DNA of 64,000 nucleotides, from contig CAIPFE010000009.1 of the NCBI GenBank assembly GCA_903864275.1, forward strand, positions 1 through 64,000. The letters run 5' to 3'. A model generated the notes under the pieces. That model saw only the letters and a list, made by a program, of their open reading frames with translations. It was not told where the DNA came from and did not search any database. Made by a program: the position numbers and the translations under genes. Each line of letters opens with the position of its first letter. Position 1 is the first letter of the stretch. Source of the DNA: an uncultured Mucilaginibacter sp. GTDB lineage: Bacteria > Bacteroidota > Bacteroidia > Sphingobacteriales > Sphingobacteriaceae. Shown one piece after another: positions 17,492 to 24,270 of the stretch.

Positions 17492-18732
17492 CATTCATAT
17501 CTCAATGCTTCAACAGGGTCAAGCCGGGAAGCTTTTTTGGCGGGATAAAATCCTGAAACCAGTCCGATCACGGTACATAATACAATAGCTCCAAACAACC
17601 ATCCCCATGGGGCTACGAAAGAACCGCTGATACTTACAGCTATAAGGTTACCGATTGCCATCCCAAGTATGATTCCTGCGATGCCGCCTATCATACAAAT
17701 AACGATGGCCTCGATCAGGAATTGTTTGCGGATGATAGCCGGGGTTGCGCCGAGCGCTTTGCGCAAGCCTATTTCGCGTGTTCGCTCGGTAACAGAAACC
17801 AGCATGATATTCATTAGTCCGATGGCCGCCCCGATAAGGGTGATCAAGCCTATTGCTGCACCTCCAAGTGTGATCCCGGTTAACTGCCCGGATAATTCCT
17901 GCTGGATCGAATCACTTCGTTCGATCTCAAAATTATTATCATTAGACACGTGCAAGTCGCGGACATTCCTAAAAAGGGAGGTCGCTTCGCCAATGGTGGC
18001 ATCCAGGGCCCCGGGGGTGTTTACCATTACTACAACTGTAAACGAAGGTTTTGACGAGGCGATCACCTGCTTGGCCCTGAGTACAGGGATAACGCAAAAT
18101 TTGTCCCCCCCAAACCCGGCACTTGAACCCTTCGATGCAAATACTCCAATCACCCTGAATTTATTAGCACCAATAAAAATTGATTTATTGATGGCGTCAT
18201 CGTCCTTAAAAAGGCGTTTTTTTATTTCATTACCAATTATTACAACACTTTCTCCATGCTCCAGTTCCGAAGCCGAAAAATTTCGGCCAAATGCTAATTT
18301 ATACCCGCTGGTGATTAAATAGTTTTCGTTGGTGCCTTCTACAGACAGGTTTGGGTTTGTTTTTTTATCATTATATTTTGCAACCGCCGTTCCCGAAACT
18401 TGTAAATTTACGGATGTAAGTACGGGCAAGTTAAATTTTTTCTTAAACTGGTCGGCCTGTTCATAACTTATTGGGGGATAAACTTTCCGGTGCCCGCCAT
18501 TGCCAAAATTGAGGTCGGAGCCCCTGTTTTGTATGGTAAATGAATTTGCCCCCAACCCTGCAAATGCATTATTAACCGACGTCTTAACCCCCTCGAGCGC
18601 GGTTAAAATACCTACCAAAGCCATAATACCAATAGCAATAATTAACGAGGTAAGCGAGGTGCGCAACCTGTTGCCTGCTATTGACTGTAATGCTATTGAA
18701 ATATTTTCTTTTAGGGAGGTCTTTACGGCCAT
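17491..18732 (-). CDS. ABC transporter permease, MacB/FtsX type
   Basis: A 413-residue single-unit permease: an N-terminal membrane helix (RLRTSLTSLIIAIGIMALVGILTAL), a MacB-type periplasmic core domain (residues about 50-250), and three C-terminal helices of the FtsX domain, including the TERTREIGLRKALGATPAIIRKQFLIEA coupling segment. Such permeases act with a cytoplasmic ATPase in lipoprotein release, toxin or peptide export, or mechanotransmission. No ATPase or membrane-fusion gene lies next to it, so the partner must be elsewhere. Substrate unknown. Confidence 0.9.
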   Translation of the reverse strand: MAVKTSLKENISIALQSIAGNRLRTSLTSLIIAIGIMALVGILTALEGVKTSVNNAFAGLGANSFTIQNRGSDLNFGNGGHRKVYPPISYEQADQFKKKFNLPVLTSVNLQVSGTAVAKYNDKKTNPNLSVEGTNENYLITSGYKLAFGRNFSASELEHGESVVIIGNEIKKRLFKDDDAINKSIFIGANKFRVIGVFASKGSSAGFGGDKFCVIPVLRAKQVIASSKPSFTVVVMVNTPGALDATIGEATSLFRNVRDLHVSNDNNFEIERSDSIQQELSGQLTGITLGGAAIGLITLIGAAIGLMNIMLVSVTERTREIGLRKALGATPAIIRKQFLIEAIVICMIGGIAGIILGMAIGNLIAVSISGSFVAPWGWLFGAIVLCTVIGLVSGFYPAKKASRLDPVEALRYE

Positions 18733-18900
18733 GTGTTAAAATTAACGAAATTATGTTGATAAGACTATGAAGTATGCCGGTTTGTTACAGGGTGGCGGAG
18801 GTTATATTTATTTAATGATCAAAGCGTTTATCAATAACCCCATCGGGTACATTTGGAGTTCTCACCAGAGGCGTAGCCGATACACAAAGGTGTTCAAAAC

Positions 18901-18936
18901 AGCGTTCACTTCACAATAGCACACACAATTATAAAT
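18901..18936. repeat. 36-bp direct repeat, copy 1
   Basis: Begins AGCGTTCACTTCACAATAGC. The second copy, exactly 190 bp downstream (19091-19126), matches at 32 of 36 positions. No coding or hairpin potential is obvious. Confidence 0.75.
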
Positions 18937-19090
18937 ATGAGAACGCTTGAAAATCAACAAATTGCATTTTTATAAATCTCAAAAATCGGCAAAAAATGCA
19001 AAAAGGTATAAAAACTGTTTGAATACACTAAGGGTTGAAAATCGACCATTATCAACTGCCACTACATGCTGCCACTGCCACTTATTGACA

Positions 19091-19126
19091 AGCGTTCACT
19101 TCGCAACAGCACACGCAATTTTAAAT
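19091..19126. repeat. 36-bp direct repeat, copy 2
   Basis: Begins AGCGTTCACTTCGCAACAGC; 32 of 36 positions match copy 1 at 18901-18936. Confidence 0.75.
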
Positions 19127-19353
19127 TCGTTAATATCTAAAAATCAGTGTGTTAAGTTTTTGATATATCAAATAATTACAATAAATGCTTCACAAAAAAC
19201 TGGTAGATTACAAAGCACAAACAAACACATGAGGCAGCGGACAACGCGCGAGGTACTCAAGCGCTTTTGTCTGCCCGGATACTCGAGAGGGACAAATCAA
19301 CATATTGATTTTTGAAAATATTCGAAAAATGTCAAACAACTTAGCGTAAACCG

Positions 19354-19761
19354 TTAACTCCCCTGATTTGAATCGCTATCAGATGAAATTAAAAAAACTG
19401 TTCTTCTTGTATAATCTACGATGAGAATTCCTATCGCTAAACCAATGATATTATATACGAAAGATGTGATTTTAATTGTTTTGAAATCGTCGTTAAATTC
19501 GTCCATTAAATCGGCTATAAACTCAAATCCACATCCAACTATAAAAGATAAAATTGCCCATATAATAATTGCCAACTTAGTATATCGATTTTTTGTAAAA
19601 ATTAAAGTAAGTAAAATAATCTCAATGAAGATTGATACTAGTCCATAGATATTACTCATTTTTATCGACACAACAATATTATACACCAATAAAATAACTA
19701 TGAAACCAATTAAAAGAATATAAAATAATCGATTAGCAAAAACAGCTTTCTTAATTTCCAT
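19354..19761 (-). CDS. Hypothetical four-helix membrane protein
   Basis: A 135-residue protein with four hydrophobic segments (about 11-31, 36-55, 62-83 and 98-115), a cytoplasm-like basic N-terminus and a Ser/Asp-rich tail (ISSDSDSNQGS). I do not recognise the family. The codons are strongly AT-rich compared with surrounding genes, suggesting acquired DNA. It lies seven bases downstream of another small membrane-protein gene (19769-19981) on the same strand, so the two are probably one transcript. Confidence 0.6.
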   Translation of the reverse strand: MEIKKAVFANRLFYILLIGFIVILLVYNIVVSIKMSNIYGLVSIFIEIILLTLIFTKNRYTKLAIIIWAILSFIVGCGFEFIADLMDEFNDDFKTIKITSFVYNIIGLAIGILIVDYTRRTVFLISSDSDSNQGS

Positions 19762-19768
19762 AAACTGA

Positions 19769-19981
19769 TTATTTCAATAAAAGTTCATATACTCCTGAGT
19801 AAATTAAAAATATTCCTCCTAGTATAAACACGACGGACGCAAAATAGAGGTTAAAGTTGTAAATATTGAAATTTCCCTTTTCCTTTTGAGTTTCTTTCAA
19901 AGTATAGGCAAACATAACAATACCCAAACCCACCAGCACAATGCCAGCCAAGATTTTTTCAAGAGGTTCATCAAAATTCAT
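19769..19981 (-). CDS. Hypothetical small two-helix membrane protein
   Basis: A 70-residue protein with two hydrophobic helices (about 8-27 and 45-65) separated by a short charged loop (LKETQKEKGNFN). No family is recognised. AT-rich codon use resembles the downstream 135-residue membrane protein, with which it is nearly contiguous. REP-like repeats begin about 55 bases upstream of its start. Confidence 0.55.
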   Translation of the reverse strand: MNFDEPLEKILAGIVLVGLGIVMFAYTLKETQKEKGNFNIYNFNLYFASVVFILGGIFLIYSGVYELLLK

Positions 19982-20037
19982 CTCTATTTCTTTTCAGTCT
20001 TTTTAGTGACGACTTCCTTGGCTTTGTCCAGTAAGTC

Positions 20038-20215
20038 CCTGTTGTGCGTAGTTTGCCTGGAACTGCTGTCTCAGATGTCTTCGACTTCGGACGGTTATGC
20101 CTGTAGTTTGCAACTACAGCGCAGCGTTTACCTGTTGTGCGTAGTTTACCTGGAACTGCTGTCCGAATGTCTGTGACTCGGACGGATATTTTTGCAGTTT
20201 GCAACTGCAATAGCG
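20038..20215. repeat. Two tandem REP-like units with covarying hairpins
   Basis: Unit 1 (about 20038-20130) and unit 2 (about 20131-20215) share the phrase CTGTTGTGCGTAGTTT and the phrase TGGAACTGCTGTC. Each ends in a hairpin with a conserved TGC loop: unit 1 CTGTAGTT-TGC-AACTACAG, unit 2 TTGCAGTT-TGC-AACTGCAA. The stems differ by paired changes. Unit 2 has a further GTCCGA...TCGGAC stem. The layout resembles REP sequences mobilised by RAYT transposases, but no transposase gene is in the window. Confidence 0.7.
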
Positions 20216-20299
20216 AAATGAAAGATAATGGACAACGCCTGGCCGTGCGCCGGACATTTTTTGAAATATCCTGCATTCCTAAATAAATCGTAAATTTCC

Positions 20300-20328
20300 T
20301 GTAACCATTTTATTTTCCCGGAGTTACC
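20300..20328 (+). promoter_or_regulatory. Candidate ECF-type promoter of the sigma/anti-sigma operon
   Basis: TGTAACC (20300-20306) and GTTACC (20323-20328) are 16 bases apart, 30 bases before the sigma start codon. The first matches the common ECF -35 pattern TGTAAC; the second is a plausible but not standard -10. ECF operons are often autoregulated, which makes the site reasonable. Confidence 0.4.
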
Positions 20329-20358
20329 AATACATATAACGCAAAATAATAAAAATAA

Positions 20359-20919
20359 TTGAACTCGCTGACCGACAATGTGATCATGCTCAAGGTGAAA
20401 GCCGGGGACCTGGATAAGATGGGCCTGCTGTTTGCGCGGTACAACCGCCAGCTATACGGCTTTTTATTTCACATGACGTATCACCGGGAGGGGGCCGAGG
20501 ACCTGGTGCAGCAGGTTTTTTATAAGATGCTTAAATACCGCCATACCTTCACCGGCACGGGCGAATTTATACACTGGATGTATTCGATAGCGAGAAATAC
20601 ATTGAAGGATACTTATAAAAGCAAAAAACAACAGGTGCGGCATGAAAATGTGGATGATATGGTGGAGCAGCTTTCGGGCGGAATGACGCCGGAGGAGCAA
20701 TTGGAGAAAAAGCAGGCGAAGGCTGAGCTTCATAAGGCGATAGAAAAGCTTAGCGACGACCACCGGGAGATATTGGCGCTGAGCCGTTTCCAGGAACTAA
20801 AGTTCCACGAGATAGCGCAGATACTTGATATTACCGAAAGCGCCGCAAAAACGCGGGTACACCGCGCCATACAGGAGTTGAAAAATATTTATACAAAAAA
20901 CGGGACGTTAAAACAGTAA
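20359..20919 (+). CDS. RNA polymerase sigma factor, ECF subfamily
   Basis: A 186-residue ECF sigma factor. Region 2 covers about residues 20-90 (FLFHMTYHREGAEDLVQQVFYKMLKYR, then FIHWMYSIARNTLKD), and region 4 about 125-180 (LSDDHREILALSRFQELKFHEIAQILDITESAAKTRVHRAIQEL). Alignment of the N-terminus with the family (LTDxxLMLxVxxGDxxxMxxLFxRY) supports the TTG at 20359 as start; the first ATG (20386) would remove nine conserved residues. It is separated by four bases from a zinc-finger anti-sigma gene and heads a four-gene operon ending at the terminator at 23451-23490. Confidence 0.92.
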   Translation: MNSLTDNVIMLKVKAGDLDKMGLLFARYNRQLYGFLFHMTYHREGAEDLVQQVFYKMLKYRHTFTGTGEFIHWMYSIARNTLKDTYKSKKQQVRHENVDDMVEQLSGGMTPEEQLEKKQAKAELHKAIEKLSDDHREILALSRFQELKFHEIAQILDITESAAKTRVHRAIQELKNIYTKNGTLKQ

Positions 20920-20923
20920 AAAG

Positions 20924-21733
20924 ATGAAATGTGAGCAATACGAACAACTGTTTGCCGGCTGGGCCAATGGCGACCTTACACCGGCTGAACGGAAAGAAAT
21001 GGAACAGCATTTAGCCGGCTGTGCCGGCTGCCGTGAAGAACTGGCGGATATGCAAAAGGTTTGGGATATGATGGAAGTGATAGATACGCCCGAACCATCT
21101 GCCCACATGGAAGTAAAATTCCAGGCAATGCTGGATACCTATAAAGAATCGGTAAAGGAGCAAAAAGGCTTGCTGAGCAGGCTGAACGATAAAATAAGCA
21201 GCCTGTGGCAGCCCCGATGGGCATTGGCCTATAGCCTGGCGATAATACTGGTAAGTTTTGGCAGTGGTTACTGGCTTTTTCATACCAGCAAAGGCGGCGA
21301 GCAGGAGCAGCAATTACAGGCACTTACCTCGCAGGTACATGAATTAAAGCAAACGATGATGCTGGCCCTGCTTGAAAATCCGTCGGCATCCGAAAGGATC
21401 AGGGGGGTGAGCTATACCAGCGAAATAAAGCATGCCGATAAACAAGTGATCGATGCTTTACTGGCGACGCTGAACAATGACCCCAACGTTAATGTGCGCT
21501 TAAGCACGCTTGATGCATTGACACAACTGGCCGGCCACCCTGAGGTTAGGGAAGGCCTGATCCAATCCATCGTCCAGCAGGAATCACCACTGATGCAATC
21601 GGCCATTGCGGATGTGATGCTGAAACTGCAGGAAAAAAGATCGGTAGGCTCATTTAAGGAATTATTAAAACAAAAGAATTTAGACCCTGGTGTTAAGGAT
21701 AAGATCAGGCAAACGATAACACAACTCATTTAA
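20924..21733 (+). CDS. Putative zinc-finger anti-sigma factor with HEAT-like repeats
   Basis: A 269-residue membrane protein. The N-terminus has the zf-HC2 pattern typical of anti-sigma factors (Cys3, then HLAGCAGC around residues 29-36). One transmembrane helix lies at about 100-118 (WALAYSLAIILVSFGSGYW). The C-terminal part (about 150-269) consists of helical pairs resembling HEAT repeats (DPNVNVRLSTLDALTQLAGHPEVREGLI), probably periplasmic. It would hold the upstream sigma factor at the membrane and release it on a signal sensed by the repeat domain. Four bases separate it from the sigma gene. Confidence 0.85.
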   Translation: MKCEQYEQLFAGWANGDLTPAERKEMEQHLAGCAGCREELADMQKVWDMMEVIDTPEPSAHMEVKFQAMLDTYKESVKEQKGLLSRLNDKISSLWQPRWALAYSLAIILVSFGSGYWLFHTSKGGEQEQQLQALTSQVHELKQTMMLALLENPSASERIRGVSYTSEIKHADKQVIDALLATLNNDPNVNVRLSTLDALTQLAGHPEVREGLIQSIVQQESPLMQSAIADVMLKLQEKRSVGSFKELLKQKNLDPGVKDKIRQTITQLI

Positions 21734-21746
21734 CAAAACAATTTTT

Positions 21747-22601
21747 ATGAAAACATCATTGATCCCTGTTTTAACAGGACTTGGGCTGTGCCTTGCCCAG
21801 ATAACAGCCCATGGCCAGGAATATAAAGAGCACATCAGCAAACAATTTAACATGCAAAAAGGCGCAGTGGCTATTTGTAACCTCAATGGCTCGGTTAAGG
21901 TTGAGGGATATTCGGGCGATAAGGTGATCATTGATATTGATGAAACCATCACAGCCGATGACCAGGATGCCATTAACGAAGCCAAAAAGGAATTTAAGCT
22001 TGGTTTTGACCAGCAATCGGACAGCCTGATGGCCTATACGGCTGAGCCCTATGATACCAGGCCGCACCGCAACAGGTACAACGATGATAATTACCATCAC
22101 ATTGATTACGAGGTTAAACTGGAGTATACGGTAAAAGTACCGTCGAATGTGAATTTGTACGTATCAACGGTAAACCACGGGCATATCATCGTTAAGGATG
22201 TTTATGGTTCACTAAAAGTGAATAATGTGAACGGCAGTATCGAGATCGTTAATGCGAAGGGCGCCACCAGTGCGCATACGGTAAACGGGCCGGTAACGGT
22301 AAATTACCTGAGTGTTCCGCCGGAAGCCTCATCTTATTATACGGTAAACGGGGAAATGAATATTACCTACCCGGCTGCACTATCTGCTGACCTGCAATTT
22401 AAAAGCATGAACGGCCAGTTCTATACCGATTTTGATGACGCGCAGGTAATGCCAAGTAAAGTTGTAAAAACCGCATCAGATCATGACGGCATAACTGTAT
22501 ATAAACTTAACAAAGCCTCTGACGTGCGTATTGGCGCAGGCGGCAAATTATTTAAATTCGAAACCCTTAACGGGAATATTTATATTAAAAAACAAAAATA
22601 A
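21747..22601 (+). CDS. DUF4097-type secreted beta-helix protein (first of pair)
   Basis: A 284-residue exported protein: signal peptide MKTSLIPVLTGLGLCLAQITAHGQ, then repeated beta-strand turns built around N-G-[ST] motifs (NLNGSVKVEGY, NNVNGSIEIVNAKG, YTVNGEMNITYP), typical of DUF4097/adhesin-like right-handed beta folds. The family often lies next to ECF sigma/anti-sigma pairs in Bacteroidota; its role is unknown. The third gene of the operon, followed after one base by a paralogue. It shares the closing LNGNIYIK motif with that paralogue. Confidence 0.85.
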   Translation: MKTSLIPVLTGLGLCLAQITAHGQEYKEHISKQFNMQKGAVAICNLNGSVKVEGYSGDKVIIDIDETITADDQDAINEAKKEFKLGFDQQSDSLMAYTAEPYDTRPHRNRYNDDNYHHIDYEVKLEYTVKVPSNVNLYVSTVNHGHIIVKDVYGSLKVNNVNGSIEIVNAKGATSAHTVNGPVTVNYLSVPPEASSYYTVNGEMNITYPAALSADLQFKSMNGQFYTDFDDAQVMPSKVVKTASDHDGITVYKLNKASDVRIGAGGKLFKFETLNGNIYIKKQK

Positions 22602-22602
22602 C

Positions 22603-23424
22603 ATGAAAAAGATAAAAATTGCGGGTGCATTGATGATAGCGATGTTTCTAACTACCCGCGTAAACGCGCAAGGCGGCGAAAAAGGGCAACAATTGGTTGT
22701 TCCGTTAAGCCAGCCGGGCAAGGCCTTTAAGCTGGATGTAGGTTTGATTAACGGCTCCATAACTGTAAACGCCTATGAAGGCAAAGATGTGATCATAGAT
22801 GTACAATCAGACGAAGACAGGAGAGGCAGGGGCGAAGAACGTGAAAATGGCATGCGCCGACTGAATTCAAATAGTGTCAGCATCCAGGCTGAAGAAAGCA
22901 ATAACCGGGTAACTGTACATGGCGACGCGAACAAAAAGGCCGACCTTATGATAAAGATCCCGCAAAATGAAGTGACCTTAAAACTAACTACCATAAATAA
23001 TGGCAATATTAACGTGAGTAACGCCAGCGGCGAACTGGAGATCACCAATGTAAACGGCTATATTAAACTAAATAATGTATCCGGCTCGGTGGTGGCCAAT
23101 ACGGTTAATGGCAAGGTGGAAGTAACTTTTAAAACCATTGACCCAAAGGCTCCGATGGCATTTTCAACACTTAACGGGAATGTAGATGTAACCTTCCCGG
23201 CCAGCCTAAAGGCAAATGTAAAGCTGAAATCGGACCGGGGGGAAATTTACACCGATTTTGATGTGGTTACCGAACAGCGTAAACCCAATGTTACCCGCAG
23301 CGGCAGTTCGGGAATGGTAAGTTTAAAAATAGAAGACTGGGTATACGGCAAAATTGCCGGGGGTGGCCCGGAAATTATGATGAAGAATATGAATGGGAAT
23401 ATTTATATACGCAGGGCGAAATAG
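22603..23424 (+). CDS. DUF4097-type secreted beta-helix protein (second of pair)
   Basis: A protein of about 273 residues from ATG 22603; a longer in-frame opening at 22531 overlaps the upstream gene and lacks the signal peptide at its front, so it is rejected. Signal peptide MKKIKIAGALMIAMFLTTRVNAQ, then DUF4097 strands (LINGSITVNAYEGKDVIIDVQSDED, ITNVNGYIKLNNVSGSVVANTVNGKV) and the final MNGNIYIRRAK. It is paralogous to the preceding gene, suggesting tandem duplication. A clear intrinsic terminator follows 26 bases after the stop codon. Confidence 0.87.
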   Translation: MKKIKIAGALMIAMFLTTRVNAQGGEKGQQLVVPLSQPGKAFKLDVGLINGSITVNAYEGKDVIIDVQSDEDRRGRGEERENGMRRLNSNSVSIQAEESNNRVTVHGDANKKADLMIKIPQNEVTLKLTTINNGNINVSNASGELEITNVNGYIKLNNVSGSVVANTVNGKVEVTFKTIDPKAPMAFSTLNGNVDVTFPASLKANVKLKSDRGEIYTDFDVVTEQRKPNVTRSGSSGMVSLKIEDWVYGKIAGGGPEIMMKNMNGNIYIRRAK

Positions 23425-23450
23425 ATAATATTTTAAACAATCCATTAAAA

Positions 23451-23490
23451 AACAGGCCCGCATTAAGCAATTAGTGCGGGCCTGTTTTTA
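23451..23490 (+). terminator. Rho-independent terminator of the sigma/anti-sigma/DUF4097 operon
   Basis: A perfect 12-bp stem (AACAGGCCCGCA at 23451-23462, TGCGGGCCTGTT at 23475-23486) with a 12-base loop runs into a T-rich tract. Confidence 0.93.
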
Positions 23491-23559
23491 TTTAATAATG
23501 ATGACAATGGCTGAACCTATGCGATTAATATTAATTTCGCTTTTAGGACAAACGGGTAA

Positions 23560-24132
23560 ATGTTAAAATATCATATACTAAGCGATGATGAGCTGGCTGC
23601 TCTTTTAAACGACGGTGACCAACTTGCTTATACCGAGATCTACCGCCGTTATCATGCTGCACTATATATCCACGTGTTTAATAAATTACGCAGCCGGGAA
23701 GAATCAAGGGATATTGTACATGATCTGTTTAGTAGCCTATGGCAAAACCGGGAAGAATTATCTTTAAAAACTACCCTTGCCGCCTACCTTTACACTTCCG
23801 TTCGTTATCGCGTCTTCGATCTGTTTACCCGCCGCCAGGTACAATCAAAATATATAGATTCTATTGCCGAATTTGCTGTTAACGGCGACTGCATAACCGA
23901 TCACCTTATCAGGGAAAAACAGCTGATGGCCATTATTGAAAAAGAAATTGGCGCATTGCCGCCCAAAATGCGTGAAGTGTTTGAATTGAGCAGAAAAGAA
24001 AATCTTAGCCATAAAGAAATTGCCGAAAAACTAAACCTGTCGGAAAAAACGGTAAAAAAGCAGGTAAATAACTCGTTGAAAATTTTGAGGTCAAAGCTGG
24101 GCACCGTACTGTTCGCTGCCTTTATTTTGTAA
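23560..24132 (+). CDS. FecI-like RNA polymerase sigma-70 factor
   Basis: A 190-residue ECF sigma factor of the Bacteroidota FecI type: LLNDGDQLAYTEIYRRYH, then region 2 (RSREESRDIVHDLFSSLWQNRE) and region 4 (ALPPKMREVFELSRKENLSHKEIAEKLNLSEKTVKKQVNNSLKILRSKL), ending in a hydrophobic tail (GTVLFAAFIL). Family members are normally followed directly by fecR and a TonB receptor gene. Here the next gene is an ABC permease, and a FecR/TonB receptor pair begins 5.4 kb downstream at 29512, probably the displaced partners. The receptor would pass its signal to FecR and release this sigma factor. Confidence 0.93.
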   Translation: MLKYHILSDDELAALLNDGDQLAYTEIYRRYHAALYIHVFNKLRSREESRDIVHDLFSSLWQNREELSLKTTLAAYLYTSVRYRVFDLFTRRQVQSKYIDSIAEFAVNGDCITDHLIREKQLMAIIEKEIGALPPKMREVFELSRKENLSHKEIAEKLNLSEKTVKKQVNNSLKILRSKLGTVLFAAFIL

Positions 24133-24231
24133 GCCCTTAAATCATAAAAACGGACATTAGCTGTAACGAAAGCGAACAGTAAACCATCACTATCTTTCAG
24201 TAATTCATTGAAAAACAATTTATTACAATTA

Positions 24232-24247
24232 TGGCATTAGCTTGGCA
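24232..24247 (+). promoter_or_regulatory. Possible sigma-54-type promoter of the ABC permease
   Basis: TGGCATTAGCTTGGCA has GG and GC separated by ten bases, as in -24/-12 sigma-54 promoters, with a good -24 half and an imperfect -12 half. It ends 23 bases before the permease start. A block at 24146-24175 (AAAAACGGACATT, then AACGAAAGCGAAC) could be an activator site; its first 13 bases recur at 29274-29286. Tentative. Confidence 0.25.
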
Positions 24248-24270
24248 GCACTTGTATTTTCGAAAATGCT

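Larger units (their letters stand above)
18733..19353. other. 621-bp AT-rich region without a supported gene
   Basis: No coding sequence is supported here: an open frame at 18947-19315 encodes a low-complexity peptide without family features. The stretch contains two 36-base direct repeats (18901-18936 and 19091-19126) and looks richer in A and T than its flanks. It precedes two small membrane-protein genes and may be part of an acquired segment. Confidence 0.5.

Noticed and set aside
18947..19315. Open frame of 122 codons in the AT-rich gap
   Set aside because: The peptide is low-complexity, without domain features, and spans direct-repeat DNA; no promoter or coding signal supports it.
19220..20250. 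Integron-like attC sites near GACAACGC motifs around the small membrane-protein genes
   Set aside because: The core sites do not match the RYYYAAC/GTTRRRY pattern and no integrase gene is present.
19971..20276. Open frame of 101 codons on the minus strand across the REP-like units
   Set aside because: It translates the tandem repeats (the peptide TAVPGKLRTTG occurs twice) and overlaps the start of the small membrane-protein gene, so it is a by-product of the repeats.
22531..22602. Longer N-terminus for the second DUF4097 gene
   Set aside because: It overlaps the upstream coding sequence and would bury the signal peptide; the ATG at 22603 gives a normal exported protein.
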